Assembly: GCA_019116365.1 (NCBI GenBank)
Contig: DXBT01000001.1
Coordinates: 1 to 64,000, forward strand
Origin: Barnesiella merdipullorum
GTDB lineage: Bacteria; Bacteroidota; Bacteroidia; Bacteroidales; Barnesiellaceae
Direction of reading: 5' to 3'
Length of the DNA: 64,000 nt
The position numbers and the translations under genes are program-made. The first letter of the stretch is position 1; each line of letters starts with the position of its first letter. The notes under the pieces are model-generated. The model made no database searches, was not told the DNA's origin, and was given only the letters and a program-made list of their open reading frames with translations. Shown here piece after piece: positions 28,319-35,964 of the stretch.

Positions 28319-29242
28319 ATGGGAGCCATTGAAGTAGAAAATGTAAGCAAACGCTACGGCAACTGCCAGGCGCTGGAGCAAGTCTCGCTCGACATACAGG
28401 CCGGTGAGATTTACGGGCTCATAGGCCCCGACGGTGCCGGCAAGACCACGCTGTTCCGCATCCTGGTAACCCTGCTCCTGCCCGACAACGGCAGTGCCCG
28501 CGTCGAGGGGCTCGACGTCGTGAAGGATTTCATGGCCATCAGACGGCACATCGGCTACATGCCGGGGCGGTTCTCGCTCTACCAGGATCTCACGGTGGCC
28601 GAGAATCTCGACTTCTTCGCCACCATGTTCGGCACCACGATAACCGAAAATTATGAAAACATCCGGGAGATTTATTCTCAAATAGAGCCCTTCCGTGACC
28701 GACGGGCCGGCAAGCTGTCGGGCGGCATGAAACAGAAGCTGGCCCTCTGCTGCGCCCTGGTACACCGCCCCTCGGTGCTCTTCCTCGACGAACCCACCAC
28801 GGGTGTCGATGCCGTGAGCCGCAAAGACTTCTGGAACATGCTTTACCGCATCCGCGAGTCGGGGGTAACCATACTAGTATCGACCCCCTACATGGACGAG
28901 GCCTCGCTTTGCGACCGCATCTCGCTCATCCAAAAGGGGCACCTCATCGAAACGGGCACTCCGGCCGCCATTGTCGCCCAGTATCCGCATCGGCTGTTCG
29001 GGGTATCGGGCAAACCGGCATACCCCCTGTTGAAGTTCCTGCGCCGCTGTCCCGACCTGTTGCGATGTTTCTCGTTCGGGTCGGAGCACCACGTTGCCGT
29101 CGAGCCGGGGACAATAAGTCCGGAACAGTTGCAGGCCCGTATTCAGGCCGAAGGATTCAGCGACGTGGTCGTGCGGGAAATCGAGCCCAATATCGAAGAT
29201 TGTTTCATGGAACTGGCAAAAGAAGAAAGGCAAGAGTCGTGA
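28319..29242 (+). CDS. ABC transporter ATPase, equivalent to the N-terminal half of YbhF
   Basis: A 307-residue ATP-binding protein. Walker A is GPDGAGKTT (near residue 38) with the unusual Asp typical of the first half of YbhF, the signature is LSGGMKQKLAL, and Walker B is VLFLDEPTTGVD. A C-terminal extension of about 90 residues follows the nucleotide-binding domain. It powers efflux together with the second ATPase and the two permeases downstream. The ATG at 28319 is chosen; a GTG two codons earlier is possible. Its TGA overlaps the GTG start of the next gene, so the two halves are translated together. Confidence 0.9.
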   Translation: MGAIEVENVSKRYGNCQALEQVSLDIQAGEIYGLIGPDGAGKTTLFRILVTLLLPDNGSARVEGLDVVKDFMAIRRHIGYMPGRFSLYQDLTVAENLDFFATMFGTTITENYENIREIYSQIEPFRDRRAGKLSGGMKQKLALCCALVHRPSVLFLDEPTTGVDAVSRKDFWNMLYRIRESGVTILVSTPYMDEASLCDRISLIQKGHLIETGTPAAIVAQYPHRLFGVSGKPAYPLLKFLRRCPDLLRCFSFGSEHHVAVEPGTISPEQLQARIQAEGFSDVVVREIEPNIEDCFMELAKEERQES

Positions 29243-29982
29243 ACGAAACAGAAAATATTATCATAGTCGATAAGCTCACCAAGAAATTCGGCGACTTTAC
29301 GGCGGTCGATCACATCAGCTTCGAGGTGCACCGGGGCGAAATATTCGGGTTCCTCGGGGCCAATGGAGCCGGCAAGACCACCGCCATGAAGATCTTGTGC
29401 GGGCTGAGTCTGCCCACCTCGGGGGGCGGTACCGTCAACGGGTATGACCTGTGCCGCGAACAGGAGAAAATCAAACGCCACATCGGGTACATGAGTCAGA
29501 AATTCTCGCTCTATGCCGACCTGAAGGTATGGGAAAACATCCGCCTGTTCGGAGGAATTTACGGACTGAGCGGCAAGCGCATCCGTCAGAAGAGCGACGA
29601 GATGCTGCACTACCTGAACATGACCGACCTGCGGGACGAACTGGTGGGCGACCTGCCGCTGGGCTGGAAACAGAAACTGGCCTTCAGCATCGCCCTCATT
29701 CACCAGCCGGCCATCGTCTTTCTCGACGAGCCCACCGGCGGAGTCGATCCCGAAACCCGCCGCCTCTTCTGGGACCTGATTTGCGAAACGGCCGAAGGGG
29801 GAACGACGATATTTGTCACCACTCACTACATGGACGAGGCCGAGTATTGCGACCGGGTATCGATTATGGTCGATGGAGTCATTGCCGACCTGGACAGCCC
29901 CGCAGCACTCAAGCAGCGCTACCAGGCGACCGATATGGACACGGTATTCCGTAAACTGGCCTACCAGGCCAAAAGAGAATAG
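29239..29982 (+). CDS. ABC transporter ATPase, equivalent to the C-terminal half of YbhF
   Basis: A 247-residue ATP-binding protein that begins with a GTG overlapping the previous stop (GTGA); no better start exists because the family N-terminus (IIVDKLTKKFGDFTAVDHIS) is right there. Walker A is GANGAGKTT and Walker B IVFLDEPTGGVD, but the signature is LPLGWKQKLAF instead of LSGGQ, the same deviation seen in the C-terminal half of YbhF. It likely pairs with the upstream ATPase to make one composite site set. Eight bases separate it from the permease gene. Confidence 0.9.
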   Translation: MNETENIIIVDKLTKKFGDFTAVDHISFEVHRGEIFGFLGANGAGKTTAMKILCGLSLPTSGGGTVNGYDLCREQEKIKRHIGYMSQKFSLYADLKVWENIRLFGGIYGLSGKRIRQKSDEMLHYLNMTDLRDELVGDLPLGWKQKLAFSIALIHQPAIVFLDEPTGGVDPETRRLFWDLICETAEGGTTIFVTTHYMDEAEYCDRVSIMVDGVIADLDSPAALKQRYQATDMDTVFRKLAYQAKRE

Positions 29983-29990
29983 AAAAGAGT

Positions 29991-31094
29991 ATGAAAGAAT
30001 TTTTTTCGTTCATCAGGAAAGAGTTCCGGCATATATTCCGCGACAGGCGCACCATCCTCATCGTGCTGGTGATGCCCATCGTGCAGATTATCCTGTTTGG
30101 CTTTGCCGTCAGCACCGAGGTTCACGATGCCCGGGTCGATATCGTGGGCGATACGGGCGACCCCTCGGTACGCCAGATGGTCGAGCGCATCGACCGGAAT
30201 CCCTATCTGAACGTAGCCGCCGTCTATGAATCGGCGACCGAGGTTGCCGAACGGTTCCGTGCCGGGAAATCGGATGTGGCGGTCTGTTTCGAGCGCGACT
30301 TCGACGAACGGCTGCACCACTACGGCAAAGCCTCGGTGCGGGTGTTGGGCGACGGGTCGGACCCCAATACGGCCCAAATGATTGTCAATTATGTCAACGG
30401 GGTACTCTCCGCCGTGCAGGGCGACTTGAGTGCGACAGGCGGCCCGCAAATGGCCTCGATCCCGCATGTACAGTATATGTATAACCCGGCTGTGCTGTCA
30501 TCCTACAATTTTGTGCCCGGGGTGATGGGACTCATTCTCATGCTCGTCTGCTCGATGATGACCGCCATCTCGATTGTGCGCGAGAAAGAGAGCGGCACCA
30601 TGGAGTTGCTGCTCGTCTCGCCCATCCGTCCCATGGGAGTCATCATCAGCAAGGCCATCCCCTATCTGGCCCTGTCACTGGTCAATCTGGTCACCATCCT
30701 GCTGCTATCGCGTTTCGTGCTGGGGGTACCGCTGCGGGGCAGTCTCTTCCTGCTGTCGGTAGTCTCGGTTCTGTTCATCCTGGCTTCGCTGGGCATCGGG
30801 TTGCTCATTTCGGTCATCTCGTCCACCCAAAAGACAGCTCTGCTCATCTCGGGCATGGGACTCACGATGCCCACAATGATCTTCTCGGGCATCATCTTTC
30901 CCTGCGAGAGCATGCCGGTGATTCTGCAATACGTCTCGGACATTATCCCGGCCAAGTGGTATATCATCATGGTCAAGAAGGTGATGATCGAGGGGGTGGG
31001 CTTCGCCTACATCTACCCCGAGTTCCTCATTCTGCTATTGATGAGCGTCTTTCTACTGGTCGTAAGTGTAAGGTTATTCAAACGAAGATTATAA
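29991..31094 (+). CDS. ABC-2 type permease, YbhS-like
   Basis: A 367-residue ABC-2 exporter subunit. A first helix at about residues 22-43 is followed by a large periplasmic domain (about 45-175) and five C-terminal helices. Family blocks are FIRKEFRHIFRDRRTILIVL at the N-terminus, the ABC-2 signature EKESGTMELLLVSPIRPMG near residue 200 and SGIIFPCESMPVILQYVSDI PAKWY-type sequence near 310. It should pair with the next permease as a heterodimer in the tripartite exporter. Sixteen bases separate the two permease genes. Confidence 0.9.
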   Translation: MKEFFSFIRKEFRHIFRDRRTILIVLVMPIVQIILFGFAVSTEVHDARVDIVGDTGDPSVRQMVERIDRNPYLNVAAVYESATEVAERFRAGKSDVAVCFERDFDERLHHYGKASVRVLGDGSDPNTAQMIVNYVNGVLSAVQGDLSATGGPQMASIPHVQYMYNPAVLSSYNFVPGVMGLILMLVCSMMTAISIVREKESGTMELLLVSPIRPMGVIISKAIPYLALSLVNLVTILLLSRFVLGVPLRGSLFLLSVVSVLFILASLGIGLLISVISSTQKTALLISGMGLTMPTMIFSGIIFPCESMPVILQYVSDIIPAKWYIIMVKKVMIEGVGFAYIYPEFLILLLMSVFLLVVSVRLFKRRL

Positions 31095-31109
31095 ACAGGA
31101 GGCATTTCT

Positions 31110-32219
31110 ATGGTTCTACTCTATTTGCTGGAGAAAGAGTTCAAGCAGTTTTTCAGAGATCCCGGTTTGCCCAAGATGGCCATTGCCTTCCCGGTGCTGA
31201 TGATGCTGGTATTCCCCTTTGCCGTGAGCATGGAGATACGCAACATCAATCTGGTGGTAGTCGATAGCAACCGATCGGTCGCCTCGTCGAAGCTGATCGA
31301 GACCTGCACCGCCTCGGGCTATTTCAATCTGGTAGCCGTGAGCGACGACCCGGACTGGGCCATGCAACAGATGGACAAGAACCGGGCCGATGCCATACTC
31401 ACCATCGAGTCGGACTTCGACCGCTGCCTGGAACGTGGCGAGGCATTGCCCGTGGGGATAAAGGTCAACACGATTAACGGGACCAAGGGAAGCATCGGGG
31501 CCGGGTATCTCACCTCATGCATCCAACGTTACCGGGCCGAGGCTTCGCCCGCCTCCACGGTCTCCCCGACGGCAGGGCCCCAGCTCGACGTGTCGGCCAA
31601 ATACTACTTCAACACCTATCTCGACTACAAGAAGTTCATGGTCCCGGCCCTTATCGTAATCGCCATCACGATGCTCACGGGATTCTTCCCGGCCCTCAAT
31701 ATCGTGAGCGAGAAAGAGCGGGGCACCATCGAGCAGATAAACGTGACACCCGTGAACCGAGGCGTCTTTATCCTCTGTAAACTCATCCCCTACTGGCTGG
31801 TGGCTTTCTTCGTACTCACCGCCTGCCTGCTCATAGCCCGATGGGTGTTTGACTACTCGTGTGCCGGCTCGGTGGGTCTGATGTACTTCTTCACCGTCGG
31901 CAACATACTGGTCACCGCCGGGATGGGACTGCTCATCTCCAATTACAGCGACAATGCGCAACAGGCCATGTTTGTGACCTGGTTTTTCATGATGGTATTC
32001 ATGCTAGTGAGCGGTATCTTCACCCCCATAGCCTCGATGCCGGGCTGGGCCCAGGCTATTACCTACCTGAATCCCATGCGGTACTATGCCGATGCCATGC
32101 GCGGAATCTATATCAAAGGCAGCACCCTGACCGACGTCTGGAGCGATGCTGCAGGGCTGCTCACCATCGGTACCGTCATGGTCGCATGGGCCATCCTGAG
32201 CTACAAAAAAACGACTTGA
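31110..32219 (+). CDS. ABC-2 type permease, YbhR-like
   Basis: A 369-residue ABC-2 exporter subunit with the same layout as its upstream neighbour: cytoplasmic LLEKEFKQFFRDPGLPKMAI, a first helix, a periplasmic domain of about 130 residues, the signature SEKERGTIEQINVTPVNRGV near residue 205, and four or five terminal helices including the segment SGIFTPIASMPGWAQAITY. It is the last gene of the operon tetR-tolC-hlyD-ATPase-ATPase-permease-permease. A long hairpin lies after its stop. Confidence 0.9.
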   Translation: MVLLYLLEKEFKQFFRDPGLPKMAIAFPVLMMLVFPFAVSMEIRNINLVVVDSNRSVASSKLIETCTASGYFNLVAVSDDPDWAMQQMDKNRADAILTIESDFDRCLERGEALPVGIKVNTINGTKGSIGAGYLTSCIQRYRAEASPASTVSPTAGPQLDVSAKYYFNTYLDYKKFMVPALIVIAITMLTGFFPALNIVSEKERGTIEQINVTPVNRGVFILCKLIPYWLVAFFVLTACLLIARWVFDYSCAGSVGLMYFFTVGNILVTAGMGLLISNYSDNAQQAMFVTWFFMMVFMLVSGIFTPIASMPGWAQAITYLNPMRYYADAMRGIYIKGSTLTDVWSDAAGLLTIGTVMVAWAILSYKKTT

Positions 32220-32240
32220 CAACCATCCCCGGCATAGGTA

Positions 32241-32280
32241 AAAAAAAGAAGAGCCCGGTACAATCGTGTACCGAGCTCTT
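32241..32280 (-). terminator. Terminator after the FKBP genes
   Basis: A 14-base-pair stem with one mismatch (32249-32262 with 32267-32280, core CGGTACA/TGTACCG) is followed on the minus strand by seven Ts (32247-32241). It lies between convergent units and may also stop the efflux operon. Confidence 0.75.
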
Positions 32281-32363
32281 GGCCATATGTCGTTTTAACT
32301 TTCGACACTCTTGCGAGAGAGCGGCTTTACTCACAGCCCACTCTCCGGGTTGTCACACCCTGC

Positions 32364-33236
32364 TTATTTCAAGATATCCAATACCTCTACTTCGAATACA
32401 AGAGTCGAGTTGGTCGGGATCTTGTCGCCGCCGCCACGAACACCGTAGCCCAGTTCGGCCGGGATATAGAGGATATATTTGCCACCTTTTTGCATCTGCA
32501 GCAACCCTTCGCCAAAACCGGGAACAACACCCATCGGCGAGAAGATAGCGCCCGAGTTGGCATCGAATTGAGTACCATCGATCAACGAGCCTTTATAGGC
32601 CACTTTCACACGTTGGTTCTTCTGAACCTTTTCGCCCTGGCCCTCTTTAACGACTTTGTAGAGCAAGCCCGATTCGGTTTTTACCACACCCTCTTCTTTG
32701 GCTTTCTCGACCAGGAAGGCATTGCCTTTGGCCAAGTTTTCCTTAGCTTCGGGAGAAGCTGCCAAACGGTCGAGTTCGGCTTTTTCCTTAGCCTCGGCAG
32801 CAGCTCTGAAGATAGAGTCGAGAACATGATTGGCATTCATGGGCGAAATCAACAGCGTAGAGTCACCGGCCAAAGCATCTTTATAAGCCCGAATGAAGGT
32901 AGCGATATCGATATCAAGACCTGTGCCTTGCTTGATATTCTTCAGCATCTCTTTGGCATAAAGGCCCTGACCCAGACCCAATTCATAGGAACGTTGTGTA
33001 GAGTCGGTCTTCAGAGCAGCAGCAAAACCTTTCATGAACTCATCGGTTTTGATGTCTTTGAGTTGTTCATACATACCCGATTTCATAGCGTCACCCAAAC
33101 GGGCTCCATTGGAAACACCCAATGCATAGCTGGCGCTATCGGCTGCATTCTCCAGTGTCGTAACAGTTTTGCTTTCGCACGACGACATTGCCGTAAAACC
33201 GGCAAGTGCTACAAAAAATAAAATACTTTTTTTCAT
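32364..33236 (-). CDS. FKBP-type peptidyl-prolyl isomerase, Mip-like lipoprotein
   Basis: A 290-residue predicted lipoprotein (lipobox MSSC, Cys at 20). The N-terminal helical dimerisation region (about 25-175; SYALGVSNGARLGDAM, MKGFAAAL) resembles Mip/FkpA proteins; the C-terminal FKBP domain (about 190-290) has VKVAYKGSLIDGTQFDAN, VVPGFGEGLLQMQKGG and YIPAELGYG. It should catalyse proline isomerisation and act as a chaperone in the periplasm or at the cell surface. It follows a second FKBP gene by 18 bases on the same strand, so the two are likely co-transcribed. Confidence 0.92.
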   Translation of the reverse strand: MKKSILFFVALAGFTAMSSCESKTVTTLENAADSASYALGVSNGARLGDAMKSGMYEQLKDIKTDEFMKGFAAALKTDSTQRSYELGLGQGLYAKEMLKNIKQGTGLDIDIATFIRAYKDALAGDSTLLISPMNANHVLDSIFRAAAEAKEKAELDRLAASPEAKENLAKGNAFLVEKAKEEGVVKTESGLLYKVVKEGQGEKVQKNQRVKVAYKGSLIDGTQFDANSGAIFSPMGVVPGFGEGLLQMQKGGKYILYIPAELGYGVRGGGDKIPTNSTLVFEVEVLDILK

Positions 33237-33254
33237 TGTTTATGAAGTAATTAA

Positions 33255-33839
33255 TTACAATATTTTTATAAGTTCAACTTCAAAGATAAGGGTTGCATTG
33301 GCCGGGATGCTACCACCGGCACCTTGCTCGCCATATGCCAGATCGGAGGGGATGTAGAGTTTCCAGCGAGAGCCCTCGGGCATCAGTTGCAAGGCCTCTA
33401 CCCAACCGGGAATCACCTGGTTGACTCCAAACACGGCGGGAGTACCCCGCTGTATCGAGCTGTCGAACACTTGTCCGTCAATCAAGGTGCCATGATAGTG
33501 GCATTGTACCTTGTCGGTAGCCTTGGGTCGGCGACCGGTTCCGGCTTTGAGTACCTCATACTGCAAACCACTGGGCAGAACTTCTACCCCGGGACGTTTG
33601 GCATTCTCTGCCAGGAATGCCTCGCCGGCACGCCGGTTCTCCTCGGCAATCTCGTTTTGCAGATTGGTGAAATACTCGTTGATGATTTTCTTGGCCTCAT
33701 CGAAACTTATCTCGGGCTTCTCTTGCTTATATACGGCCTCTACACCTTTGGCAAAATCCTCGACGTTCAACGATTTAATGCCCGAACCCAGGAAATTGTG
33801 CCCCATGCTGAGACCCAATGCATAACTCAATTTGTCCAT
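33255..33839 (-). CDS. FKBP-type peptidyl-prolyl isomerase, FklB-like, without signal peptide
   Basis: A 194-residue isomerase. It has the same two-part layout as its downstream neighbour (N-terminal MDKLSYALGLSMGHNFLGSG, then an FKBP domain with VQCHYHGTLIDGQVFDSS, VIPGWVEALQLMPEGS and YIPSDLAYG) but no signal sequence, so it should be cytoplasmic. Similar to E. coli FklB/FkpA cores. First of two tandem FKBP genes, suggesting a cytoplasmic and an envelope copy made from one transcript. Confidence 0.9.
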   Translation of the reverse strand: MDKLSYALGLSMGHNFLGSGIKSLNVEDFAKGVEAVYKQEKPEISFDEAKKIINEYFTNLQNEIAEENRRAGEAFLAENAKRPGVEVLPSGLQYEVLKAGTGRRPKATDKVQCHYHGTLIDGQVFDSSIQRGTPAVFGVNQVIPGWVEALQLMPEGSRWKLYIPSDLAYGEQGAGGSIPANATLIFEVELIKIL

Positions 33840-34140
33840 TTTCTATTCTATTGTACAATTAGGCAAACCTATTCAAAATATTTGCGTGGCGAAGATAGGG
33901 CTTTTATACTTAATTCGATAAAATCTCCTTAAAAAAAAATATAATTTGCCCCCGAATACAACCATTCAATAGTTTACCAAGACTTATCTGATAACTATTA
34001 TAAGATTTCTACAAAACTCTCTTCTGTTATGCCACACTCTTTGATTAAGTTTCCCTCTCAAACCAACAGAAAGATTTTGAGAGCAATTCTTGTCTAATCC
34101 GTTATTTTATTCTATTTTTACTTTATTATTCACTTCCGAC
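33840..34140. other. AT-rich intergenic stretch
   Basis: About 300 bases, strongly AT-rich, between the divergent FKBP and acyltransferase genes. It must hold their promoters, but no full consensus pair or structured element was recognised. The composition shift begins here and continues through the acyltransferase gene. Confidence 0.5.
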
Positions 34141-35184
34141 ATGCAAGAGAACAAACCTCTGCTCATAACCCGACGTAACAACATGGATCTTGTGAGATAC
34201 TATCTTGCATTATCGGTTCTCATTGCCCATTTTAATTACTTAACCGGATTCGAGATACCCTGGCCCACAAACAGTTTTACCGGAGTAGGTGGATTTTTTG
34301 CCCTCAGCGGATTCCTTGTATTTGGAAGTTTTCTAAAAAAAAGAAGTGTAAAAATATACTTGGAGCGACGAGCCAGAAGAATTCTTCCTCCCTATTTTTT
34401 TATTGTACTACTCTGTTCCATAGGCTTAGTCGTCATATCCGACCGATCTATTCTCGATTATTTCCAATCGAGTCAATGGCTAAAGTACACACTCGCCAAC
34501 CTCTCCTTTTTAAATTTTATCGAGCCCTGTTTACCCGGAGTTTTCTCGGGGAATGTGACTCAAGCCGTAAACGGTTCGTTATGGACGATGAAAATTGAAT
34601 GGCTATTATATCTATCTGTTCCAATAGTTTTTTGGTGCTATACACGTTTCAAATGGAATAAGACCTTTGTTTTTATCTCTATTTACTTGTTATCGGTTAT
34701 ATACCGTTTAACTTTTCTATTTCTCTTTCAGTCCACCGGACAAGAAATATATAACATCTTATCTCGACAGATTTTTGGGCAATTGATGTTTTTTTACTCT
34801 GGAGTCCTCATCTATTTCCATTTCGACAAATTCATGAAATATCGCTGGCATATATTTTTCATAGCGTTCATATTAGTCGGGTTACGAGAATATATACCTT
34901 TCTACTCTTTCACAATAGGCCCCCTAATAGTAGCTTCATTAGTGCTTTTTTTCTCCATGGTAGGGAAATGGGGGCATTTTTTCAGCCGAATAGATAATGT
35001 ATCGTATGATATGTACCTATTCCATTTCCCGGTCATTCAAATGGCGATTCACTTGGGTGTATGCCACTATGGGCCAGGAGTGGCTTTTACTGTCGTACTG
35101 GTTACGACGGTTCTCCTCTCCATACTGTCATGGTGTTGTATTGGGAAAAGATTCATGTACAAACCTAAAATATCACAACAATGA
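34141..35184 (+). CDS. Acyltransferase 3 family membrane protein, AT-rich
   Basis: A 347-residue inner-membrane acyltransferase of the OafA/NodX type, with about ten helices. The N-terminus reads NNMDLVRYYLALSVLIAHF with the catalytic-type His, then GVGGFFALSGFLVF and a basic YLERRARRILPPYF block; DMYLFHFPVIQ is near the C-terminus. Such enzymes acetylate sugars of O-antigen, capsule or other surface glycans using a cytoplasmic acyl donor. The gene is visibly richer in A and T than both neighbours, suggesting acquisition. I took the ATG at 34141; a TTG at 34090 is less likely. Its TGA overlaps the ATG of the sirtuin gene. Confidence 0.85.
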   Translation: MQENKPLLITRRNNMDLVRYYLALSVLIAHFNYLTGFEIPWPTNSFTGVGGFFALSGFLVFGSFLKKRSVKIYLERRARRILPPYFFIVLLCSIGLVVISDRSILDYFQSSQWLKYTLANLSFLNFIEPCLPGVFSGNVTQAVNGSLWTMKIEWLLYLSVPIVFWCYTRFKWNKTFVFISIYLLSVIYRLTFLFLFQSTGQEIYNILSRQIFGQLMFFYSGVLIYFHFDKFMKYRWHIFFIAFILVGLREYIPFYSFTIGPLIVASLVLFFSMVGKWGHFFSRIDNVSYDMYLFHFPVIQMAIHLGVCHYGPGVAFTVVLVTTVLLSILSWCCIGKRFMYKPKISQQ

Positions 35185-35879
35185 AAAAGAAACTGGTTGT
35201 ACTCACCGGCGCGGGCATGAGCGTAGAGAGCGGGCTCTCTACCTTCCGCGACAGCGGCGGCCTGTGGGACCGCTATCCCGTAGAAGATGTGGCTACCCCC
35301 GAGGGGTGGGAACGGAATCCTGCTCTGGTACAGGGGTTCTACAACAAACGGCGCAAAGAGTTGCTCACCGTAGAGCCTAACGCAGGACATAAGGGTCTTG
35401 CCGAACTCGAGAAAGACTACGATGTAACCATCATCACCCAAAATGTCGATAATCTGCACGAGCGGGCCGGCAGCAAGCATCTAATTCATCTGCATGGCGA
35501 GCTCACCAAAGTCCGCTCGGTCAAGGACGAAAGCCGGGTCTATGAACTCACCCCCGACCAGTACGAACTGGCTCCCGATGCCACCGACTCGCATGGCGAC
35601 CGGCTGAGGCCGCACATCGTGTGGTTTGGCGAGGCCGTTCCCATGATCGAACCGGCCATCCACATTACCGAAGAGGCCGACATCTTCGTGGTGATAGGTA
35701 CCTCGCTCAACGTCTATCCGGCTGCCGGACTGCTCGGCTATGTGAGACCCCAAGTCCCCATCTACCTCATCGACCCCAAAGAGGTGAGGGTGCCGGGCAA
35801 CCGTCACGTCCATGTGATTCAAAAGGGAGCCTCGGAGGGTGTGGCCGAGCTCATCAAACTCTTGCGCCAAAAACAATAA
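35181..35879 (+). CDS. cobB: Sir2-family NAD-dependent protein deacylase (class III, cysteine-free)
   Basis: A 232-residue sirtuin that removes acyl groups from lysine using NAD. The Rossmann motif GAGMSVESGLSTFRD (residues 10-24), TQNVDNLHERAG, the catalytic His in LHGEL and RPHIVWFGEAVP are all present. The Tyr-x-x-Arg pair in FYNKRR marks class III enzymes that also take succinyl or malonyl groups. The stretch between HGEL and RPHIVW normally holds four zinc-binding cysteines; here there are none, and the whole protein has no cysteine. The start overlaps the stop of the acyltransferase gene (ATGA). A strong terminator follows. Confidence 0.92.
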   Translation: MKKKLVVLTGAGMSVESGLSTFRDSGGLWDRYPVEDVATPEGWERNPALVQGFYNKRRKELLTVEPNAGHKGLAELEKDYDVTIITQNVDNLHERAGSKHLIHLHGELTKVRSVKDESRVYELTPDQYELAPDATDSHGDRLRPHIVWFGEAVPMIEPAIHITEEADIFVVIGTSLNVYPAAGLLGYVRPQVPIYLIDPKEVRVPGNRHVHVIQKGASEGVAELIKLLRQKQ

Positions 35880-35904
35880 CGACCATCTGTCCCCAATTCC
35901 ATAA

Positions 35905-35944
35905 ACAGGCAGCCCGTGGAGAGTCTTCTCCACGGGCTGCCTGT
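35905..35944. terminator. Bidirectional hairpin terminator
   Basis: A perfect 18-bp stem (35905-35922 with 35927-35944, ACAGGCAGCC... against ...GGCTGCCTGT) with a 4-base loop, between the convergent sirtuin and phosphate cotransporter genes. Confidence 0.88.
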
Positions 35945-35964
35945 TATAAATATCATCCTTTCTT

